From: an uncultured Leucobacter sp.
GTDB lineage: Bacteria; Actinomycetota; Actinomycetes; Actinomycetales; Microbacteriaceae
Assembly: GCA_945952575.1 (NCBI GenBank)
Contig: CAMFIY010000118.1
Location: 1 to 7,959 of the forward strand
Reading direction: 5' to 3'
Length of the DNA stretch: 7,959 bases
Under the pieces are notes generated by a model that saw only the letters and a program-made list of their open reading frames with translations, was not told the DNA's origin and made no database searches. A program made the translations under genes and the position numbers. Shown in pieces: positions 1-4,955 of this stretch (position 1 is its first letter; each line of letters opens with the position of its first letter).

Positions 1-29
1 CGTCTCGGTGCGCGCACGCGCGGCCGCGG

Positions 30-76
30 GCGTTCCGGCGGCGCCCCCGGGATTCCCGGGGGCGCCGCCGGAACGC
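30..76 (-). terminator. Perfect 22-bp GC-rich hairpin just after the binding-protein gene
   Basis: Positions 30-51 are the exact reverse complement of 55-76, leaving a three-base loop (att). The hairpin begins 9 nt after the TAG stop of the binding-protein gene as read on the minus strand. No T tract follows on either strand. In actinobacteria such T-less hairpins can act as terminators. In sugar ABC operons a hairpin behind the binding-protein gene may also stabilise its mRNA or reduce read-through into permease genes. The structure is seen directly; which role it plays is inference. Positions 1-29 hold no recognisable gene. Confidence 0.8.
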
Positions 77-85
77 GACTCGCGA

Positions 86-1444
86 CTACTGTCCGACGAA
101 GTCGGCATAGTCCGCCTCGAGCGTCTCGGTGAACTTCTTCGCCGTGATCTTGCCGTCGAGCAGCTCCTGCAGGGCTTCGCCGAGCGTGTCCGAGAAGGTG
201 GGCGTCGCGTAGTCCAGGTAGGGCAGCAGCACGCCCTTCGAGGTGACGTCGCCGAAGGTCTTGAACACGTCCGCCTGCACTCCCGACTCCGGAGCGTACT
301 TCTGGGTGTTGATGATCGGCATGTTGCCGGTGTCGGCGAGGATCTGCATCGCGTCGTCGTTCGTGATGAAGTCGATGTACGCGGCCGCGGCGTCCGGATT
401 CTTCGAGGCGGACGTCACCGCGAACGGCAGGCCGGTGCCGCCGGTCGTGTGCGCACCCTCGCCAGCCGTGACCGGAGGTGCGAAGAAGCCGGCGTCGTCG
501 CCCATCGCATCGCCGAGGTCCGCCGCGAGCCAGGATCCACCGATCAGGAAGACGCCCTTGCCCTTGGAGAGATCCTGCCAGGCGGCGTCGTAGTCGGTGC
601 CGTTCACGCCCTTGTTGAAGTAGCCGTTCTTATTCCAGTCCGCGACGGTCTGGGCGGCCGCCTCGTTCTCCGGGGTCGTCCACGAGGCCCCGGCGTTGCC
701 GAATCCGAGCTTCTGGATCTGCGCGGCATCGACCTTCGCTCCCTGGACGGGGCCGAAGACGTGGATCCCGGGCCACTTCTCGATGTTGCCGAGGAGCAGC
801 GGGGTCTCGCCGGCATCCTTCGCCGTCTTCAGCGCGGCTTCGAACGCCGCCCAGTCCGCCGGCACCTCGATCCCGAGCTTCTGCAGCTTCTTCTTGCTGT
901 AGAAGACACCGACCACTTCGCCGACCTGGGGCAGGCCGTAGATGGATCCCGAGCCGAAGGTCTTGGCGTCGTCGCTGTATCGGCTGTAGTTCAGGACGCT
1001 CTCGGGGTAGCGGTCCTCCCACCCGTAGGCCTTGGCCCACGGATCGAGCGGGACGAGCTGGCCGGCCTTGACGAACTGGCCCATCGTGTTGCGAGCGTTG
1101 TTCGCCTCGACCACGTCGGGGGCCTGGTCGCCGGTGAGCGCGAGGCGCAGCGTCTTCGCGAGATCGTCGAAGGACTGCGAGTTCCGCTCGATCTTGACGT
1201 TCGGATACTTGGCCATGAACGCGTCGTTGAGCTTCGTCATCTGCTCGTTCTGGCCGCCGCGCACCTCCTGGTCCCAGACGCGAAGGGTGATGTCGCCCAT
1301 CTTCGAGACGTCGGTCTGCACTTCGCCGCTGCTCGTCGAATCCGGCTTCTTGGTGTCCGATCCGGGGGTGCACCCGGTCAACGCGATCGCCGAGGCCGCT
1401 GCGAGGGCGATCCCGGAGATCATCAGTCTGCGTGTCCGCTTCAT
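86..1444 (-). CDS. Sugar ABC transporter substrate-binding lipoprotein (family 1 extracellular solute-binding protein)
   Basis: This 452-residue protein is the extracellular sugar receptor of an ABC importer. It would be tethered to the outer face of the membrane and pass its ligand to MalF/MalG-type permeases. The N-terminus is a lipoprotein signal: basic residues 2-6 (KRTRR), a hydrophobic stretch about 7-22, and a lipobox ending LTGC with the lipidated cysteine at 25, then a Ser/Thr/Gly-rich linker. The body fits bacterial family 1 binding proteins, including a segment reading roughly YPNVKIERNSQSFDDLAKTL followed by TGDQAPDVVEANN. An ATG at 1444 is chosen over an in-frame ATG at 1606 because it has a strong ribosome site and opens the signal peptide; the longer form overlaps the kinase gene. 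It lies 64 nt downstream of the kinase gene on the same strand, so the two are probably cotranscribed. Permeases are not in the window. The ligand cannot be told from sequence; a glycoside or oligosaccharide is inferred from the neighbours. Confidence 0.93.
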   Translation of the reverse strand: MKRTRRLMISGIALAAASAIALTGCTPGSDTKKPDSTSSGEVQTDVSKMGDITLRVWDQEVRGGQNEQMTKLNDAFMAKYPNVKIERNSQSFDDLAKTLRLALTGDQAPDVVEANNARNTMGQFVKAGQLVPLDPWAKAYGWEDRYPESVLNYSRYSDDAKTFGSGSIYGLPQVGEVVGVFYSKKKLQKLGIEVPADWAAFEAALKTAKDAGETPLLLGNIEKWPGIHVFGPVQGAKVDAAQIQKLGFGNAGASWTTPENEAAAQTVADWNKNGYFNKGVNGTDYDAAWQDLSKGKGVFLIGGSWLAADLGDAMGDDAGFFAPPVTAGEGAHTTGGTGLPFAVTSASKNPDAAAAYIDFITNDDAMQILADTGNMPIINTQKYAPESGVQADVFKTFGDVTSKGVLLPYLDYATPTFSDTLGEALQELLDGKITAKKFTETLEADYADFVGQ

Positions 1445-1451
1445 TGCTTTC

Positions 1452-1459
1452 GCTCCTTT
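1452..1459 (-). promoter_or_regulatory. Ribosome binding site of the binding-protein gene
   Basis: On the minus strand AAAGGAGC ends 7 nt before the ATG at 1444. It is the clearest Shine-Dalgarno sequence in the window and decides the start codon. The rest of the 64-nt gap to the kinase stop shows no hairpin or convincing promoter, which supports one transcript with strong re-initiation on the binding protein. Confidence 0.8.
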
Positions 1460-1508
1460 GGTGGTGGGTTCTTGGTGGAGTGTCGCCGGCTGCGTCGAGG
1501 CGGCACGG

Positions 1509-2633
1509 CTATCGGGTGAAGTCGATCGTGGCCCTGGCCCGCCGCGCCGCGGGGGCGTCTCGCTGCAGCAGACGGTCGATGAACGCGAAGCGGTCCCGCA
1601 ACTCATTCGCCACGGGATCGCCGCCCTGCGCCCGGTTCAGGATCTCGCTGCGCCAGGCAGCCAGGTCGGCCCAGCCCGGGGATCCGAGCGATCCGCCGAA
1701 GTTCTGGACCGCGAGCGCCGCGCACAGTGTCGCGAAGCCGAGCCGGTCCGTGAGCGGCCAGTCGCCCAGCGTGCCGGTGATCATGGCTGCGGCGAACACA
1801 TCGCCGGCGCCGGTCGCATCGAGCATGGTGGCCGGAACGCTCGGCACGCGCGCCTCCTCGCCCGTCGACGAGTCGATCGCGATCGCGCCGTCGGATCCCA
1901 TCGTGACGACGGCGAGCGGGACGCGCTTCGCGAGCTCGCGCGCGGCCGCCTCGGGCGAATCGGTGCGAGTGTAAGCCATCGCCTCGACGTGGTTCGGGAG
2001 GAAGCCGTGGCATCCGTCCAGCCGGTCCAGGGTGCGCGGATCCCAAGCGCCCGTGTCGTCCCATCCCAGATCGGCGAAGATGCGGGCGCCGGCGCGCTGG
2101 CCGGTCTCCCACCAGGGATCCTCGTCTCCGTCGAAGGCGGCGGCGTCAGCGAGGTCGACGAAGTACGCTCGAGCCGGAGGGGCGTGCTGGCCGATGAGTT
2201 CGCGCATGGTGACCGGCGACTCGTCGGTGTGCGTGATCATGCTCCGGTCCCCGTGCGCGTTGATCGAGACTGTGACGGGCGAGTGCCAGCCGGGGATCAC
2301 CCGGGAACGGCTGAGATCGATGCCTTCGTGCTCGCTCAGGAGCTTCCAGTTCCAATCGCCGTATGCATCGTCTCCGAATCCCGAGGCGAGGCCGGTGCGC
2401 AGGCCCAGACGGGCCGCGGCCACGGCGAGATTGGCGACTCCACCGGGCAGCGAGCCCATCCCGTCGGCCAGGACCTCGGTGCCGGGCTGCGGATCGCGGT
2501 GAAGGCCCGTGAAGACGATATCGAAGAAGAGCGATCCGGTGAGGAAGAGATCGAGCGGCTTCGGCTCGACCGGGGACGCTTCGATCGCCGCCTCCGCTGC
2601 GGCGGCGTCGCGTGCGTCGGCGAGTCCATGCAT
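1509..2633 (-). CDS. PfkB/ribokinase-family carbohydrate kinase
   Basis: This 374-residue cytoplasmic enzyme belongs to the PfkB family, which transfers phosphate from ATP to a sugar or nucleoside hydroxyl. Landmarks are the sugar-site segment PGGVAN at 63-68 with a following helix, GFGDDAYG at 85-92, an N-x-x-E element (N214, E217), VVTMGSDGA at 242-250 in the nucleotide half, and the signature DATGAGDVF at 272-280 with D278 as expected catalytic base. The family usually has about 300-340 residues. Here there is an Ala-rich N-terminal tail of about 26 residues and roughly 45 residues after the core. The ATG at 2633 has no clear ribosome site, but a promoter placed 6 nt upstream suggests a leaderless start. 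No alternative in-frame start lies before the core. It is the first gene of the minus-strand operon with the sugar-binding protein. The substrate is unknown: the imported glycoside, or a monosaccharide released from it, are both possible. Confidence 0.92.
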   Translation of the reverse strand: MHGLADARDAAAAEAAIEASPVEPKPLDLFLTGSLFFDIVFTGLHRDPQPGTEVLADGMGSLPGGVANLAVAAARLGLRTGLASGFGDDAYGDWNWKLLSEHEGIDLSRSRVIPGWHSPVTVSINAHGDRSMITHTDESPVTMRELIGQHAPPARAYFVDLADAAAFDGDEDPWWETGQRAGARIFADLGWDDTGAWDPRTLDRLDGCHGFLPNHVEAMAYTRTDSPEAAARELAKRVPLAVVTMGSDGAIAIDSSTGEEARVPSVPATMLDATGAGDVFAAAMITGTLGDWPLTDRLGFATLCAALAVQNFGGSLGSPGWADLAAWRSEILNRAQGGDPVANELRDRFAFIDRLLQRDAPAARRARATIDFTR

Positions 2634-2639
2634 ATTCGG

Positions 2640-2669
2640 ACACTAACACGCATCTCTGCTCACTTTCAA
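2640..2669 (-). promoter_or_regulatory. Predicted leaderless promoter of the kinase operon
   Basis: On the minus strand a TTGAAA -35 box (2669-2664) and a TAGTGT -10 box (2645-2640) are separated by 18 bp. The -10 ends 6 nt before the kinase ATG, so transcription would begin at or within a base or two of the start codon. This agrees with the lack of a Shine-Dalgarno sequence. The call rests on motif match only. Confidence 0.55.
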
Positions 2670-2694
2670 GCGTAATTGATTGAATTTGATCGAA
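2664..2694. promoter_or_regulatory. Candidate DeoR operator between the divergent promoters
   Basis: An AT-rich pocket in otherwise GC-rich DNA holds two 11-mers in direct repeat, AATTGATTGAA (2674-2684) and ATTTGATCGAA (2684-2694). They match at 9 of 11 positions with a 10-bp period, so both would face the same side of the helix. A separate dyad, TTCAA (2665-2669) and TTGAA (2680-2684), covers the facing edges of the two -35 boxes. DeoR-family repressors usually bind short repeated sites near their own promoters, so control of both operons by the adjacent regulator is a reasonable inference. Confidence 0.5.
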
Positions 2695-2709
2695 ACTGCG
2701 CATTAGAAT
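2680..2709 (+). promoter_or_regulatory. Predicted leaderless promoter of the deoR-GH4 operon
   Basis: A TTGAAT -35 box (2680-2685) and a TAGAAT -10 box (2704-2709, five of six consensus bases) are 18 bp apart. The -10 ends 7 nt before the ATG at 2717, so the start of transcription should fall on or next to the start codon. No Shine-Dalgarno sequence precedes the ATG. The -35 overlaps the candidate operator repeats, consistent with autorepression. Confidence 0.6.
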
Positions 2710-2716
2710 GTGACAC

Positions 2717-3499
2717 ATGCTCGCCGACACCCGCCACTCGCAGATCCTTGCACGGATCCGGGAAGTCGGCGAAGCGTCGGTGCAGGATCTCTCGGACTGG
2801 CTCTCGGTCAGCCCGGCCACCATCCGCCGCGACCTGAACGCCCTCGGAGAGTCGGGCCGCCTGCAGCGCGTGCGCGGAGGCGGCCGCAGCGCTCCCCGCA
2901 CCGCGAATTCGGAACGGATCGAGGAGCCCGACGAACTCCCCTTCCAAGAGGTGGCCAAGGCCTCCCACATATCGAAGACCCGGGTGGCTCGGCGCGCGGC
3001 GCAACTCGTCGCCGACGGCGACATCGTCCTCCTCGACATCGGCACGACGACCGCGCTCATCGCCAGAGAGCTCCGCGGCCGCCCGGTCACCGTCGTCACG
3101 GCGAGCGTCGCCGTGCTCGATGAACTGCGCGATGACCCCGCGGTCGAGCTCGTACTCCTCGGCGGTACGCTCCGCCGCTCCTACCACTCGCTCGTCGGCC
3201 CCATCACCGAGGCCGGCCTGCAACGCCTGCGCGCCAGCATCGCGTTCGTCGGCACCAGCGGCATCGCGCACGACGGAACCGTGCTCGACACCACCATCGT
3301 CGAGGTTCCGATCAAACGGGCGATCCTGCAGTCCGCGGCGCACATCGTGCTCGTCGCCGACGAGACCAAATTCCCGGGCACCGGGCTGCTCTCCGTCTGC
3401 GGAGCCGAGGACTTCCAGACGCTCGTCACATCCGAGCGCTCGGATCCGGAAACACTCGCCGCACTCACCGACTTGGGAATCGAGGTCATCCAGGCATGA
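2717..3499 (+). CDS. DeoR/GlpR-family transcriptional regulator of sugar metabolism
   Basis: This 260-residue DNA-binding protein has the standard DeoR layout and length. The N-terminal winged helix-turn-helix spans about residues 5-55, with recognition helix SPATIRRDL at 32-40 and the wing RLQRVRGGGR at 48-57. The C-terminal sugar-phosphate sensor domain, about 85-255, shows DIGTTT at 107-112 (phosphate-binding loop in the family), LGGTLRR at 148-154 and ADETKF at 214-219. Such proteins usually repress catabolic operons until a sugar phosphate binds. The ATG at 2717 matches the family N-terminus and follows a -10 box directly; a GTG at 2710 is in another frame. The stop overlaps the next gene's ATG by 4 nt (ATGA), so the two are translationally coupled. 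Being divergent to the kinase operon, it probably controls both that operon and its own. The effector is inferred to be the phosphorylated glycoside or its product. Confidence 0.95.
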   Translation: MLADTRHSQILARIREVGEASVQDLSDWLSVSPATIRRDLNALGESGRLQRVRGGGRSAPRTANSERIEEPDELPFQEVAKASHISKTRVARRAAQLVADGDIVLLDIGTTTALIARELRGRPVTVVTASVAVLDELRDDPAVELVLLGGTLRRSYHSLVGPITEAGLQRLRASIAFVGTSGIAHDGTVLDTTIVEVPIKRAILQSAAHIVLVADETKFPGTGLLSVCGAEDFQTLVTSERSDPETLAALTDLGIEVIQA

Positions 3500-4872
3500 A
3501 ACTGACGGTCATCGGAGGCGGAGGCTTCCGCATCCCCCAGCTCTTCGAGGCGCTGGGAAGCGAGGAGGCTCCGATCCGGGTCACGGAGCTTCACCTCCAC
3601 GACATCGCCGCAGAGAGACTCGAGATCATCAAGAAGATGCTCGATCACATCGCCCCACGACTCCCCCGTGCGCCCAGACTCACCGTCGGAACCGACCTCG
3701 ACGAAGCCGTGAGCGGCGCGGACTTCATCTTCTCGGCCATGCGGATCGGCGGAATGGACGGCCGGATCGCGGACGAGCGCACCGCGCTCGAGCTCGGCGT
3801 ACTCGGCCAGGAGACCGTCGGACCGGGCGGGCTCGCCTACGCGCTGCGCACGCTCCCGGTCGTGACGCAGCTGGCGCATCGCGTGCGGGAGCTCGCTCCG
3901 GACGCCTGGCTGATCAACTTCACCAACCCCGCGGGTCTCGTCACAGAGACCATGCGCCGGATTCTCGGCGATCGCGTCATCGGCATCTGCGACACCCCCA
4001 TCGGACTGATGCGGCGCGCCACGCGCGCAGCCGGCGCCGTCCCGCCGGGATCCGACGGCGGCCGCATGGATCTGGATCGCGTCGACTTCGACTACGTCGG
4101 CCTGAACCATCTCGGCTGGCTTCGACGCCTGAGTATCGACGGGGTCGACCGCCTGCCCGAGCTGCTCGCATCCGACACCGCGCTCGCGCATATCGAGGAG
4201 GCGCGACTCGTCGGCTTCGACTGGGTGCGCACCATCGGAGCGCTGCCGAACGAGTACCTCTACTACTACTACTACACGCGCGAGGCGACCGAGAGGATCC
4301 GCTCCGGCGTCGAGACCCGTGGAGAGTTCTTGAAGCGCCAGCAGGAGCGCTTCTACGCCGAGGCGCAGGGCGCGGGCCCCGCAGAGACCCTCGACCTCTG
4401 GGAGGCGACCCTGCGCGAACGCGAGTTCAGCTACATGGCCGAAAGCCGTGCCGAGGAGGATCGCGATGCCCGTCTCGAGGAGGATGTCGAGGACGGCGGG
4501 TACCAGAAGGTCGCGATCGAGCTGATGACCGCGCTCTCCGGCGGTGAGACCGCCATGATGATCCTCAACGTCGGCAATCGCGGCAACGTGCCCGAGCTTC
4601 CGGAGGACGCCGTCATCGAAGTGCCCTGCCGCGTCGACGCAGCAGGAGTGCATCCGCAGCGCGTCGCCCCGGTGAGTGGAGACATGCTCGGCCTCATGCG
4701 CCAGGTCAAGGCCGCGGAGCAGCTGACCCTCGAGGCTTCGCTCGCCCGAGACGCACAGCTCGCATGGCGCGGACTCGCGGCGCATCCCCTGGTCGACTCG
4801 GTCGCCGTCGCTCACCGGCTCCTCGATGGCTACCGGGAGCGGATCCCGGGCGTCGCCGCCGCGTTCGACTGA
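3496..4872 (+). CDS. Glycoside hydrolase family 4 enzyme, probable 6-phospho-glucosidase
   Basis: GH4 enzymes use NAD+ and a divalent metal to cleave glycosides by oxidation at C3, elimination and re-addition of water. This 458-residue protein has the usual length and motifs: an N-terminal Rossmann loop VIGGGGFR (5-12), RIGGMDGRIADERTAL (83-98), GQETVGPGG (104-112), NFTNPAGLVTET (141-152), the metal and specificity motif CDTP (C165-P168), NHLGW (N204-W208, with H205 as expected metal ligand), and PNEYLYYYYY (251-260), the region of the family's tyrosine base. The overall sequence resembles LicH/CelF-type 6-phospho-beta-glucosidases. As I recall, characterised 6-phospho-beta enzymes carry CNVP and 6-phospho-alpha enzymes CDMP; CDTP matches neither, so anomer and substrate remain open. 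The start overlaps the repressor gene by 4 nt, with GAGG 10 nt upstream. No PTS gene is visible in the window. Family assignment is secure; substrate is not. Confidence 0.93.
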   Translation: MKLTVIGGGGFRIPQLFEALGSEEAPIRVTELHLHDIAAERLEIIKKMLDHIAPRLPRAPRLTVGTDLDEAVSGADFIFSAMRIGGMDGRIADERTALELGVLGQETVGPGGLAYALRTLPVVTQLAHRVRELAPDAWLINFTNPAGLVTETMRRILGDRVIGICDTPIGLMRRATRAAGAVPPGSDGGRMDLDRVDFDYVGLNHLGWLRRLSIDGVDRLPELLASDTALAHIEEARLVGFDWVRTIGALPNEYLYYYYYTREATERIRSGVETRGEFLKRQQERFYAEAQGAGPAETLDLWEATLREREFSYMAESRAEEDRDARLEEDVEDGGYQKVAIELMTALSGGETAMMILNVGNRGNVPELPEDAVIEVPCRVDAAGVHPQRVAPVSGDMLGLMRQVKAAEQLTLEASLARDAQLAWRGLAAHPLVDSVAVAHRLLDGYRERIPGVAAAFD

Positions 4873-4945
4873 GCCGCGCCGCCACCGGACTCGGAGTTCG
4901 TCGACGGCAGGCCCGCCGATCCGCGCGTTCCGGTTGCTCCCGGGC

Positions 4946-4951
4946 TACGAT
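4946..4951 (+). promoter_or_regulatory. Possible -10 box for a leaderless LAL regulator transcript
   Basis: TACGAT ends 4 nt before the GTG at 4956. No good -35 box stands 16-19 bp upstream and no Shine-Dalgarno sequence precedes the GTG. The placement resembles the two leaderless promoters elsewhere in the window, but the evidence is weaker. The 83-nt gap 4873-4955 contains no convincing terminator, so read-through from the GH4 operon is also possible. Confidence 0.3.
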
Positions 4952-4955
4952 CAAC

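Noticed and set aside
8..1519. 503-codon plus-strand open frame opposite the binding-protein gene
   Set aside because: It is antisense to a well-supported lipoprotein gene, is Arg/Val/Leu-rich, has no recognisable domain, and reflects high-GC codon bias.
1445..1606. N-terminal extension of the binding protein to an ATG at 1606
   Set aside because: It would overlap the kinase gene and bury the signal peptide 54 residues in. The ATG at 1444 has a strong ribosome site.
1032..2675. 547-codon plus-strand open frame across both minus-strand genes
   Set aside because: It crosses two real genes and their gap, and its translation shows no family motif.
3181..4815. 544-codon minus-strand open frame opposite the deoR and GH4 genes
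   Set aside because: It is a shadow of two genes with strong family motifs and has no domain of its own.
4903..4925. Possible terminator between the GH4 and LAL genes (cggcaggcccgccg)
   Set aside because: Only four base pairs form, so it is not distinguishable from chance in GC-rich DNA.
4764..4955. ATG at 4764 as start of the LAL regulator
   Set aside because: It would overlap the GH4 gene by 109 nt and add an Arg-rich segment unlike any LAL N-terminus.
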